A stretch of 64,000 bases of DNA from an uncultured Paracoccaceae bacterium (GTDB lineage Bacteria > Pseudomonadota > Alphaproteobacteria > Rhodobacterales > Rhodobacteraceae). The DNA is taken from NCBI GenBank assembly GCA_947503925.1, contig CANNFQ010000014.1, forward strand, positions 50,130-114,129, in the 5' to 3' direction. Every line of letters begins with the position of its first letter. Position 1 is the stretch's first letter. This document shows positions 1 to 9,626 of this stretch, piece after piece. The notes under the pieces were generated by a model. That model had not been told where the DNA came from and did no database searches. It saw only the letters and a list, made by a program, of their open reading frames with translations. Made by a program: the position numbers and the translations under genes.

Positions 1-3000
1 CCCATGCCATTGGCCGGAACGGTGCCGCTGGCATCCGCGCCAAAGGCCCGGCAGCGCCCGTCATGGGCATAGATGCGGCCCGGGCGATAGGTGTAGCCCT
101 CGATCAGTCGCGGATCGGCGGAAACACCCCCTGCCAGCGCCACCTTGCATTCACCCGCGCGCAACTGCTGGCAGGCCACATGCAGCGCGGCCAGCGAACT
201 GGAACAGGCCGATTGCACGGTCATGGCCGGGCCGGTCAGGTTCAGATGATAGGCGATCCGCGTGGACACGAAATCCTTTTCGTTCAGAAGTGACATCTGG
301 AACAGATCGTTCTCGGCCATACCAGCCCGCAGCAGCGCCTGCTGATACTGGTTCTCGCTGGAACTGACATAGACACCCACCGGCAGCCCGGCCTGATGCC
401 CCGGCGCCAGCCCGGCATTTTCCAGCGCATGCACCGCCCCCATCAGGATCAGCCGTTGCTGAGGATCCATCAGTTCGGCATCGGCGGCACTCAGCCCGAA
501 ATACTCCGGGTCGAAATCGAAAAGCCCGTCCATCGTCGCCGCAACACCAACCTGACCCGGTGCGCCATCCGTCGCCGTGGTCGCACCGACAGTGGTGAAG
601 TTCTTTTTCCCTTGCATGATGCTGTCCCGGAACGTCGCAAGGTCGGGCGCGTCCGGCAGGTTGACGGCCATCCCGATTATCGCGATTTCATCCCCACCGA
701 TCCCGCCCTGTTGCGACGCGCGGGGCGTGGTTTCGGCCACCTGCCCTGACAGATGCGTCGCCAGTGTCCGCGGGGTTGTGTAGGTAAAGAAATCGACCAG
801 CTCCAACGCTAGGCCCTGCTTTCTGACCAGGGTACTGTGAAGCTTCATCAACAACAGGGAATTAAGCCCAGCCTCGAAGAAATTTGTATCAGCATCAACG
901 GGATAACCGACAAGTTCTGCAATCTGGGCAGACAGGGATACCAGCAGATCCTGATCGACATCGTCGCGACAGTCGCGAACTTCGGGGGTGGTGGTCGCGA
1001 GATGCGGTAATGCCGCCCGGTCCAACTTGCCGTTCGCAGTAAATGGCAGGCTCTCGATCTGGACCAACATATCCGGCACCAGATGGCCGGGCAATTGGCG
1101 TGCGATCTGCAATGTCATTGCAGCGGGGTCGAACGCACCGTCACGGCAGACCAGATAGCCTGCAAAAACCGGCGATCCGTCTGGGGCGGTGCTGACCGCA
1201 ACCGCCGCCTGAACCACACCCGGCAAACGGCGCAGTGTGGTCTCCACCTCTGCAGGTTCGATCCGGTAGCCGCGCAGCTTGATCTGTTCGTCCTTGCGCC
1301 CAAGGTAATGGAGCACCCCATCACGATCCCAGAGTGCAAGATCGCCGCTGACATAGTAGCGGTGCCCATCGGCAAGCGTGACAAACCGGTCAGCAGTGAG
1401 CGCGGACCGGTCATGATAGCCGATCCCAACACCAGCACCGCCGATCATGATTTCACCGGCCACGTCGGGTGGACAATCAACCCGCAGGCTGTCCAGCAGT
1501 CGGATCCGCGCCCCGGCAATGGGCCGCCCGATCGGCACGTCACCCGCTTCCTGATCAGAATCATATTCGTGATAAGTACATCCCACCACGGCCTCGGTCG
1601 GGCCGTATTCATTGATCAGGCGCGCTTTGGGAAACAGTGCGCGGAACCGGGCGGCAACCGTCTGATCCAGCGCCTCGCCCCCAATGACCAGACAATGCGG
1701 CTGTGCACTGACCCGGTCGGGCAAATAATTCTGCAAAGCCCAGAGGTGGCTTGGCGTCAGCTTCAGCAGCAACGGCGCTGTGGCCTCCTGCAATATTTGG
1801 GCCAGCGCAGGTACCTCGGCCCCGTCCTGCGCCAGTAGGCGAATGCATTGTCCTGCAACCAGCGGGGCCAGCAAAGTGGTCAGCGTGGCATCGAAGGTGA
1901 AGGCAGAACTGACCAGCGCATTGTCGACCCCTGTGCAATACGTGTCGACCGCATGTGCCAGATAATGCGCCAACGCACCGTGCGAGATTGCCACCCCTTT
2001 GGGTTGCCCTGTCGAACCTGACGTGTACATGACATAGGCCCGATCATGCTGTTCTGGGCGCGTAAAATCCACACCAACACCATCTTCCGCGATCAGCGTA
2101 TCGATCCCTATATCGACACAACCGGCGGGCAGAACATCAGTCGCAACTGGCGCGTCGGTCACCACGACCCCCACACCGCTGTCACCTAGCAGATAGGCCA
2201 GCCGCTCGTCCGGATGCGACGGATCCAGCGGAACATAGGCTGCCCCGGCCTTCCAAACGGCCAGCACGGTTGCCAACAGGTCCACGCACCGTGTCATGCA
2301 GATACCAACCAGCGTGTTGTGGCCGACCCCGCGCCGCATCAACCCGGCGGCGATAAGAGAGGTCCGCTGATCAAGTGCGGCATAGCTTAGCGCCTGCCCG
2401 GCATCCGCGACGGCAGTCATATCCGGCATCGTAGCCGCATGGTCAGCCAGAGCTGCCAGCGGATCGTTATGCCGCAGGGCATTGTCGGCACCATCTGCCC
2501 ATTCCTTCACATGCTGACGGTCAGACCGGTCCATGACGGGAAGCGCCAGCAGCGTATCGGCCCCATGATCGGGTAGCGCCGCAATCGCTTGCCCGAAGGC
2601 CACGATGATAAAGGACGCGTCGCGGGCCGTCACCTCTTCGTCGCAGAATTCCAGCAGCAACTCCGCACCGTCCGCGGTCCCGGTCACGAACAGAGTCAGT
2701 GGGAATTTAGCCTCACTGCCCAGGTGATGCCGCGGTACGATTTCCAATCCGGGAATCGTCAGCCGATCTGCATGGGTGTTTTCCAGCACCAGCATTACGT
2801 CAAACAGCGGACCATCGCGCCCTGTCTCGACCGCCAGTTCAGCGATCTCGTCAAAATCAACATCTTGCCGTGCAAAGCATTGCTTGATTTGGCGGTCAAT
2901 CGCCGTCACCGCCTGCCGCGCTTCCTCAGCCGGTTCAAGATCGACGAAGATCGGCACTGTATTCACACACATGCCCACCAGGTCGTCAAACGCCCCAAGA

Positions 3001-5558
3001 CCGCGATTGGCGACAGGCGTGCCGATGGCGATGTCGGTCCGGCCGGTGCGGTGGGCCAGGACTTTTGCAAAGATCGTGGTCAGGGCCGAAAACACGGTCA
3101 CGCCGTTGGCAGCGGCCCAGGTTTTCAACTTCCCCCAATCCGCCTTGTCCAAGGCGCAATGCTGATAGCGCGCCGTCCGGCGTCCAATCGCTGGTTGCGC
3201 AAAAAGTGGAGCAAACCGGTCGCCCCGGTGTTGCGTCAGTTCCACCCGCCAAGCAGCAATCTGATCCTGATGCGCCTGTGATCCAGCAAAGGCCTGCCGC
3301 GTCGCGGCAAAGGTCGGATATCTCGCTGGCGCACCGGTTAAGGCGTCACCCGCCATCAACGTCGATAAATCCTTCATCAGTTGCGTTATGCTGTGGCCGT
3401 CAATCGCGACATGATGAAAGCCAAGATAAAGACGGTGCCGCGCCGCATCCAGCTGGACCAATGCGGCACGTATCATCCGACCCTGCGACAGATCATAAGG
3501 CGTAGCACAGCACGCCTGCGCGGCTTCCTCGGAACAAGGCGACAGGTCGATATCCCAGGGCGAGACCGGTGTCGCGATGACCTGCCCATCCTCTAGCACA
3601 AACGCTGTGCGTAAGCTGGCATGCCGCGCCAGCAGGGACGTCAGCGCAGATTGCAGTGTCGCAGTATTCAAGAGGCCGGCGAGTTCGAAACAGAAAGTTT
3701 CGTTATAAGCGACCGATTCCGGATCAAGCCGCTGCAGAAAGACAAGGCGCGCCTGTTCCTTGGCGGCGGGATAGGGCAGGTCCGGATCGACTGCCACGGT
3801 CTGCGGCGCGTCGACCGGCACCAGCTTTGCTGTAAATGCTGCCAGGCTGGGCGCGTCCAGCAAGTCGCCCACCGCGCCGCGCAATCCATGATCCGCGGCC
3901 AGCCGCCCAACAACACGCATCGCATCCAGCGATTCACCACCTAATTCCAGAAAGCTGGCATCGGGCGGAGGTGTGATTTGCAGCGCCTCACCAACGATCT
4001 GCTGTACCGCCGTCAGACCCGGTGCCTCGGGCGTTGCATCGACTGATCCTGTTGGCAGGTCTGGCCAACCACCAGCCAAAAGCGCGGTGCGATCGATCTT
4101 GCCATTGGCCGTGCGGGGCAGCACAGGTGCTGACGCAAATCGCTGAGGGATCATATAAGGCGGCAAGATACGACCCAGAAATGTCCGCAATGCCGCAACG
4201 GACAGGACATCATCACCCGTGCAGACGATTACGGCCCGCAACTGGTTGCTGTCAGTCGTTTCCGCAACTGCAACAGCGGCATCGGCCACCAGCGGATGCG
4301 ACGATAGCCGGCTTTCCACCTCTGCCAGTTCCACCCGGTGACCACGGATCTTAACCTGCCCATCGGCGCGCCCGACATACTCGATCAGACCATTCGCATC
4401 GCTGCGTACCATGTCACCTGTATCGTATAGGCGTGATGCAGAGATTTCCGGCAACGTTACGAATTTTTCGGCTGTCAGGTCAGGCGCAGCGACATAGCCA
4501 CGCGCCACCCCGGCACCACCCAGAAACAGACGGCCGACCTCGCCGGGGTCGGCCCGGTTGCCATCGGTGCGCAGCACATGCGCCTCGGTTTGATCAACTG
4601 GGCGGCCAATCGGTACGCGGCCCAGTGCGGCAAAGTGTTCGGCACGGTCCGGTTCTACCAGATAGCTTAGCGCAAAGGTCGTGCATTCCGTCGGGCCATA
4701 GCCGTTGACGATCCGTGCGCGGCATCCGACATTGGCCGCGTAAAAACGGGCAACACTGGCAGGGCGCAGGGGTTCCCCACCCACCAGCACATGCCCCGCA
4801 TCAGCCAAGCATTCAGGGTCGGTTTCGACCAGAAGGTTGAACAGCGACGACGTCAGAAACAACGCATCCGGGCGGTCCTGCCGGAACCGGGCGCAGAGCG
4901 CTTCTATGTCGTGCAACTCCTCGTGTGCCACCATGCACAGCGTGGCGCCATTCAGCAACGCGCCAAACACCTCGAAGGTCAGCGCGTCAAAGGCTGGATT
5001 GGCAAGGCAGGACACGCGGTAACCACCCTTCAGAGGCAGATAGGTCGGATCGTGGGCCACCCTCAGGATCCCTGCCTCTGTGATCTCGGACCCCTTTGGC
5101 GCGCCCGTGGAGCCGGAGGTGAAGATGATTGTCGCCAATGGCGGCCTGACCGGGGGCGGACAGTCATCTGGTGACCCAGCCGTCAGCGAATGAACGGAAA
5201 GTTGTTCTGCTGCGATCCCGTCCTCCGGCGCCACGCAGACCACATGGCTGACGGCGGCCTGCGCTATGATGCCGTTGCGCCTTTGGACCGGTGCGGCAGG
5301 ATCCAGCGGTACATAAGTGCATCCCAGCCGCAGGACGGCCAGTATCGCGGCGGGCAAGGAGCGCGTCCGCGGCAATGATAACCCGATGCAATCCCCTGCA
5401 GTAACGCCCGCATCGTTGAGCGTTGCCGCCATGGCCGCAACCGTTTCTGACAGCGCGGCAAAGCTGACCGCCCCAGCTGAGTCCTCAATCGCGATGCGAT
5501 CCGGGTGGCGTTTACAAACCTCGGCAAATACCGAAAACAATGCGGGTGTGTCGCGCAT
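1..5558 (-). CDS. Hybrid NRPS-PKS, A-PCP-C-A-PCP-KS..., 3' end outside window
   Basis: This gene is absent from the ORF track because it has no stop inside the window. It starts ATG (MRDTPALFSVFAEV) one base after the stop of the upstream TE-containing NRPS gene and stays open to base 1. Approximate domains are A1 (residues 1-490; TSGSTGAPKGS, NGYGPTECTT), PCP1 (LGGESLDAMRV near 541), C (HHVAIDG near 714), A2 (1020-1510; YTSGSTGQPKGVA, NEYGPTE), PCP2 (EAGLNSLLLMKL near 1560) and a ketosynthase from about 1600 (DEIAIIGMAVNLPDAP) with catalytic Cys in VQSACSSSLAAL. There is no N-terminal C or docking domain, so it looks like the start of an assembly line. By-eye specificity codes are DAFFLGGTFK (Val/Ile-like) for A1 and DATKVGEVGK (close to Asn codes) for A2. 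The product is probably a dipeptide extended by a polyketide step, which is inference. Confidence 0.93.
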   Translation of the reverse strand, partial: MRDTPALFSVFAEVCKRHPDRIAIEDSAGAVSFAALSETVAAMAATLNDAGVTAGDCIGLSLPRTRSLPAAILAVLRLGCTYVPLDPAAPVQRRNGIIAQAAVSHVVCVAPEDGIAAEQLSVHSLTAGSPDDCPPPVRPPLATIIFTSGSTGAPKGSEITEAGILRVAHDPTYLPLKGGYRVSCLANPAFDALTFEVFGALLNGATLCMVAHEELHDIEALCARFRQDRPDALFLTSSLFNLLVETDPECLADAGHVLVGGEPLRPASVARFYAANVGCRARIVNGYGPTECTTFALSYLVEPDRAEHFAALGRVPIGRPVDQTEAHVLRTDGNRADPGEVGRLFLGGAGVARGYVAAPDLTAEKFVTLPEISASRLYDTGDMVRSDANGLIEYVGRADGQVKIRGHRVELAEVESRLSSHPLVADAAVAVAETTDSNQLRAVIVCTGDDVLSVAALRTFLGRILPPYMIPQRFASAPVLPRTANGKIDRTALLAGGWPDLPTGSVDATPEAPGLTAVQQIVGEALQITPPPDASFLELGGESLDAMRVVGRLAADHGLRGAVGDLLDAPSLAAFTAKLVPVDAPQTVAVDPDLPYPAAKEQARLVFLQRLDPESVAYNETFCFELAGLLNTATLQSALTSLLARHASLRTAFVLEDGQVIATPVSPWDIDLSPCSEEAAQACCATPYDLSQGRMIRAALVQLDAARHRLYLGFHHVAIDGHSITQLMKDLSTLMAGDALTGAPARYPTFAATRQAFAGSQAHQDQIAAWRVELTQHRGDRFAPLFAQPAIGRRTARYQHCALDKADWGKLKTWAAANGVTVFSALTTIFAKVLAHRTGRTDIAIGTPVANRGLGAFDDLVGMCVNTVPIFVDLEPAEEARQAVTAIDRQIKQCFARQDVDFDEIAELAVETGRDGPLFDVMLVLENTHADRLTIPGLEIVPRHHLGSEAKFPLTLFVTGTADGAELLLEFCDEEVTARDASFIIVAFGQAIAALPDHGADTLLALPVMDRSDRQHVKEWADGADNALRHNDPLAALADHAATMPDMTAVADAGQALSYAALDQRTSLIAAGLMRRGVGHNTLVGICMTRCVDLLATVLAVWKAGAAYVPLDPSHPDERLAYLLGDSGVGVVVTDAPVATDVLPAGCVDIGIDTLIAEDGVGVDFTRPEQHDRAYVMYTSGSTGQPKGVAISHGALAHYLAHAVDTYCTGVDNALVSSAFTFDATLTTLLAPLVAGQCIRLLAQDGAEVPALAQILQEATAPLLLKLTPSHLWALQNYLPDRVSAQPHCLVIGGEALDQTVAARFRALFPKARLINEYGPTEAVVGCTYHEYDSDQEAGDVPIGRPIAGARIRLLDSLRVDCPPDVAGEIMIGGAGVGIGYHDRSALTADRFVTLADGHRYYVSGDLALWDRDGVLHYLGRKDEQIKLRGYRIEPAEVETTLRRLPGVVQAAVAVSTAPDGSPVFAGYLVCRDGAFDPAAMTLQIARQLPGHLVPDMLVQIESLPFTANGKLDRAALPHLATTTPEVRDCRDDVDQDLLVSLSAQIAELVGYPVDADTNFFEAGLNSLLLMKLHSTLVRKQGLALELVDFFTYTTPRTLATHLSGQVAETTPRASQQGGIGGDEIAIIGMAVNLPDAPDLATFRDSIMQGKKNFTTVGATTATDGAPGQVGVAATMDGLFDFDPEYFGLSAADAELMDPQQRLILMGAVHALENAGLAPGHQAGLPVGVYVSSSENQYQQALLRAGMAENDLFQMSLLNEKDFVSTRIAYHLNLTGPAMTVQSACSSSLAALHVACQQLRAGECKVALAGGVSADPRLIEGYTYRPGRIYAHDGRCRAFGADASGTVPANGM

Positions 5559-5559
5559 G

Positions 5560-8500
5560 TCAGAGCGCCTCCAACTCTTCAGTGACAATCTGTGCCACGA
5601 AGTTGACCGCAGGGGCCTCCAACATGGTGGCATGGTTGCCGGGGCTGTCATGAAACAGCAGTTCCCCGGTACAGTGGCTTTTCCAGTAATCCTGCCCGTG
5701 CAGACGTTCCGCTGGCGTGGTATCGTCGCAAGCCTGCAACAGCACGCAGCGCCCGGCATTCGGTGCGGGGGCATAATCGCGCTGCAGCATCAGGTGGTGA
5801 TTGTAGATCTGGTGATATCGGGCGATCTGCGGTTCATCGATACCCGGATACATGCCGTTATAGCGCACCAGCTTTTCGCGGAATACCTCAGGCGTCACCG
5901 GCTGAATGCGTTTCAGGATGTCAGGGTCATCAATCCCTTCGGTATCGAGCATGACAACACTGCACCGGTCATGCCCGGCCTCTGCCAACAGCCGCACCAT
6001 CTCGAACCCCAACGTGCCACCGAACGACGCCCCGGTCAGAACCAGCGGCCGATCCAATAGGTGCGTGATCAGCCCGACATTTCGCTTTGCCATCGCGGTC
6101 AAGTCAGGCAGCGTCGGTTCGCCCGCGTTCAGACCCGGCGCCTGAATTCCGAAAACACCGGTATCCGCGCCCAACAGCTTGGACAGCGACAGGTAACAAA
6201 AGGCGGTGCCGCCTGCAGGATGGACGCAAACCACGTTGCGGTCATGCTCCCCGGCTTTCAGGTCGATCAGCTCGGGTCGGGTCAGCCCGCCGGCGGCGGC
6301 CTGTCGCACCAACGCGGCCAGCGACTCGATTGTCGCATTCTGGAACAGGTCGGTGACCACTAGACCCGCGCGAAGCTGGGTGTTGATCGCGGCAATCACC
6401 TTGATCGCCGAAATCGACGTGCCGCCCACATCAAAGAAATTGTCGCCGATCCCTACCGCCTCGTTCAGCAGCGTTTCGCGCCAGATCTTGTAGATCGCCA
6501 GCTCGATCTGGTCGCGGGGGCTGGCGGTATTGACCTGATCAGTCTGGCGCAGTTCGGCCAAAATCTCGATCAGTGCTGGACGGTCAATCTTGCCATTGGG
6601 CGTCAGCGGCAGGTCTTCCAGCAGAATGAACGCCCCGGGCACCATATAAGCGGGCAGGCTGGCCACCAGCGCCCTGCGCAGATTGTCCGTCAGGCTCGTT
6701 GATGCGTCAGCATGTGGTACGACAAAGGCGACCAGCCGGCGTTCGGCGCCACGCTCATCGACATACACAAACGCGCCAGCCACACCCTCAAGGGCCATGA
6801 TCGCCGAGGCGATCTCGGCCGGTTCAACACGAAAACCTCGGATCTTGACCTGCATGTCGATCCGGCCAAGGCAATCAATGGTGCCATCTTCGCGCCATTT
6901 CCCCAGATCGCCGGACCGGTACATGTGGCGGCAACCGCTCACATGATCCGCCACATCCAGAAACGCCTTTTCGGTCAGGTCAGGGCGACCCAGATAGCCC
7001 AAGCCAACGCCATCACCTGCGATGACGATCTCGCCCACCGCGCCACGCGGCAACAGGCGGCCATTGTCGTCCAGAATGAAGATCGCCGTATTACACAAAG
7101 GGCGCCCGATTGGCGCCGGTTCGGGCCCGTTGGGTAGCACGTCATGGCATGAGGCCCAGACCGAACATTCTGTCGGCCCGTAGATATTGACCAGCCCTGC
7201 CGCCACGCCGGTGGGCAGGCAATTCCGCAGCAACCGGTCACCCCCGGTAAAGACCATCCCGATACTGTCGGGCCATTCCATGTCGAGCGAACAGAACAGC
7301 TCCAGCATGCCCGTGGGCAGCCAGAAATGGGTCGGGCGATGTGCGCAGATATGGCGCGACAACAGCGCTGGATCCGCCAGCGCGGCGTCGGGGGTCATCA
7401 CCAGACAGCCACCGCTGACAAGCGTCGGCCAGATCTCCCACAGGATGGAATCAAAGGCCACATTGGCCGATACTGTCATCACGCTGTCTGGCGTCATCGC
7501 ATAGCGGTTCACCTGCGGCAGGGTCATGTTGCGAAGGCCGCGATGCGGCACGATCGCCCCTTTGGGCCGCCCGGTGGAACCCGAGGTGAACACGATATAA
7601 GCTGCGTCGTCCGGTTGCCTGACGGGCAATGTCACAGGTCCAGCGACATCCGGTAGCGGGCGCGAGATATTCAGCACCTGCACCCCGTCGGGCATAACCG
7701 GCAGGGCAACACCATCCCCGGTAAGCACCAGTGCGATGCCGGCATCTTCCAATATTCCGGCAAGCCGCTCTGCCGGGCAATCTGGTGCAATCGGCACAAA
7801 AACGTGCCCTGCCTTCAGAATGCCAAGTTGAGCGATGACAAATGCCCGCGATCGGTCGCTGATTATTGCAATGGCGGCACCCGGCTTTGGCATTTGCTTG
7901 GCCAAGTAATGCGCTAACCGCGTCGCCTGCCCGTCCATGTCGCCATAGCTGATTGTCCCGCAGCGATCGCGGATCGCCTCGGCGGCGGGGCTTGTTGCGG
8001 CCAACTGGCTAAATAAGTCATGGCACAATTCCGCCGGGTCATAGGGGCATATGTCGCCCCGACCCAGTGCCAGAAGCTCGGCCAATTCCGCAGATGATGG
8101 CTGGGCCAGATCGGCTGCAACCGCTGTGGGCGACTGGACAAGTGCGGCAAGCAGCGCGGCAAACTGGTTGCTCAACCGGGTCATCGTCTCACGCGAAAAC
8201 AGCGCCGAAGCCCAACTCCAGTGCAGGCCAATCCGGTCTTCCTGCATCCGCACCGACAATTGCAGATCAACCTTGGCGGTTGCATCGGCCAGTGGTCCAA
8301 GGCTGGCGATTACATCATGCATCATGAAACTGTCTGCCACGAAGTCATCCATCGCGATCATGATCTGGCTCAACGGTGTGTGGCTGATGTTCCGTATCGG
8401 ATTCACCACCTCGACGATACGCTCAAACGCCACATCCTGATGGTCGAAAGCTGTGAAAAGCTGCTGTTGCACCCCTTGTAGCAAGGCATCAAATGGCTGT

Positions 8501-9606
8501 TCAGGATCCAATTGTAATCGCAGTGGCAACACATTGGCCAAAAAACCGACCGTGTTCTCAAATTCGGGCCGGTTACGATTGGCGACCGGTGTCGACAACA
8601 CCAGGTCGGTTTCACCGGAATAGCGCGCTAGCAGCAGGCCGAAGGCCGCGAGCATTAGCGCAAACGGTGTCGTACCCTGCGCACGCGCAAGACCGAGCAG
8701 CGCAGCGGATAGATCCGCATCCAGCGTCATGTCCAACCGCGCCCCGTCATAACTTTGACGGGACGGGCGCGGATAATCCAACGGCATATTATGGGTGATC
8801 GGCGCATTCGACAGGGTGTCTTTCCAATATTGCCGCTGCGCCGCATGGCGGTCGGTCGCTTCCATCCGGTTGTGCCAATCGATATAATCGAGGAACTGCA
8901 CCGGCTTGCCGGGCAGGTCGGGCGCATCACCGGTCACCTCGGCCCGGTAGAGCGCAGCGAGCTCGTGCAGCAAGATCCCGACGGAGGCGCCGTCCAGCAC
9001 CATGTGATGCCCCGCCAGTAACAGGATATGCCGGGTGGCCGAAAGCCTGACCAGATGACCCCGGAAAAGCGGGCCCTTTGCCAAGTCAAATGGCGCAGCG
9101 CAAACCCCGCCAATCAGATACTGCAAGGCCGCGTCATCGTTGTCATACCCGGAGATTTCCAAGGCAATGTTCACGTTGCTGACCTGCTGCATCAGGTTGC
9201 CGTTTGCGACGCGGAAGGTCGTGCGCAGCGCCTCATGGCGACGCACCAGTGTGACAAATGCACGCTGTAGTGCCGTCTGATCCAATGACCCTTCCAGATC
9301 TACCCGCAGTGGGATGGCGTAATGATCACCCCCCGCGCCCAGTTCACTGACCGCCCAGAGCGCCTGCTGCGAAATTGACGCCGCAGCAGAGGTCGGGCGG
9401 GTGGCTTCGCCCCTAACGATAGGGGTCGCAGCGCTAGGTGATCTTAACCGCAGCCATTCAGTTAGCGCCGTCCTATGCATGCGCAACTGTGCCAGTACAT
9501 CATCACTCAGCGGGCCGTTTCGCGGGCGAACGGCGAGCTTGTCATCCTTCAGATAGACATCGATCTGATGTTCGCGCAGCAAACGCTGAATATCTGGTGA
9601 AATCAT
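5560..9606 (-). CDS. NRPS termination module, docking-C-A-PCP-TE
   Basis: The protein is about 1348 aa. The track starts it at 9672, inside the preceding gene. ATG 9606 (MISPDIQRLL) is preferred because GGGAG lies about 7 bases upstream. Approximate domains are a TubC-type N-terminal docking domain (1-50), C (70-500, HHMVLDG), A (530-1020; FTSGSTGRPKGAI, NIYGPTECSV), PCP (DVGGTSISAIKV) and a type I thioesterase (1125-1345) with Ser in GASFGG and a candidate His in GNHATML. The A-domain code read by eye is DSWWFGIVWK. The crowded pocket suggests a small substrate, with low confidence. No epimerase or methyltransferase domain is visible. As the only TE-bearing protein here it should release the peptide of the upstream modules by hydrolysis or cyclisation. 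Confidence 0.93.
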   Translation of the reverse strand: MISPDIQRLLREHQIDVYLKDDKLAVRPRNGPLSDDVLAQLRMHRTALTEWLRLRSPSAATPIVRGEATRPTSAAASISQQALWAVSELGAGGDHYAIPLRVDLEGSLDQTALQRAFVTLVRRHEALRTTFRVANGNLMQQVSNVNIALEISGYDNDDAALQYLIGGVCAAPFDLAKGPLFRGHLVRLSATRHILLLAGHHMVLDGASVGILLHELAALYRAEVTGDAPDLPGKPVQFLDYIDWHNRMEATDRHAAQRQYWKDTLSNAPITHNMPLDYPRPSRQSYDGARLDMTLDADLSAALLGLARAQGTTPFALMLAAFGLLLARYSGETDLVLSTPVANRNRPEFENTVGFLANVLPLRLQLDPEQPFDALLQGVQQQLFTAFDHQDVAFERIVEVVNPIRNISHTPLSQIMIAMDDFVADSFMMHDVIASLGPLADATAKVDLQLSVRMQEDRIGLHWSWASALFSRETMTRLSNQFAALLAALVQSPTAVAADLAQPSSAELAELLALGRGDICPYDPAELCHDLFSQLAATSPAAEAIRDRCGTISYGDMDGQATRLAHYLAKQMPKPGAAIAIISDRSRAFVIAQLGILKAGHVFVPIAPDCPAERLAGILEDAGIALVLTGDGVALPVMPDGVQVLNISRPLPDVAGPVTLPVRQPDDAAYIVFTSGSTGRPKGAIVPHRGLRNMTLPQVNRYAMTPDSVMTVSANVAFDSILWEIWPTLVSGGCLVMTPDAALADPALLSRHICAHRPTHFWLPTGMLELFCSLDMEWPDSIGMVFTGGDRLLRNCLPTGVAAGLVNIYGPTECSVWASCHDVLPNGPEPAPIGRPLCNTAIFILDDNGRLLPRGAVGEIVIAGDGVGLGYLGRPDLTEKAFLDVADHVSGCRHMYRSGDLGKWREDGTIDCLGRIDMQVKIRGFRVEPAEIASAIMALEGVAGAFVYVDERGAERRLVAFVVPHADASTSLTDNLRRALVASLPAYMVPGAFILLEDLPLTPNGKIDRPALIEILAELRQTDQVNTASPRDQIELAIYKIWRETLLNEAVGIGDNFFDVGGTSISAIKVIAAINTQLRAGLVVTDLFQNATIESLAALVRQAAAGGLTRPELIDLKAGEHDRNVVCVHPAGGTAFCYLSLSKLLGADTGVFGIQAPGLNAGEPTLPDLTAMAKRNVGLITHLLDRPLVLTGASFGGTLGFEMVRLLAEAGHDRCSVVMLDTEGIDDPDILKRIQPVTPEVFREKLVRYNGMYPGIDEPQIARYHQIYNHHLMLQRDYAPAPNAGRCVLLQACDDTTPAERLHGQDYWKSHCTGELLFHDSPGNHATMLEAPAVNFVAQIVTEELEAL

Positions 9607-9626
9607 GCCTGTTCTCCCATTCATGC

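Noticed and set aside
1083-1838. 251-aa plus-strand ORF and similar long plus ORFs at 1-17 kb
   Set aside because: They are antisense shadows of high-GC NRPS domains with no protein-like motifs.
1-5558. Apparent lack of a minus-strand gene in the ORF track
   Set aside because: The frame from ATG 5558 stays open to base 3 with intact A, PCP, C and KS motifs. It is missing from the track only because its stop lies outside the window.
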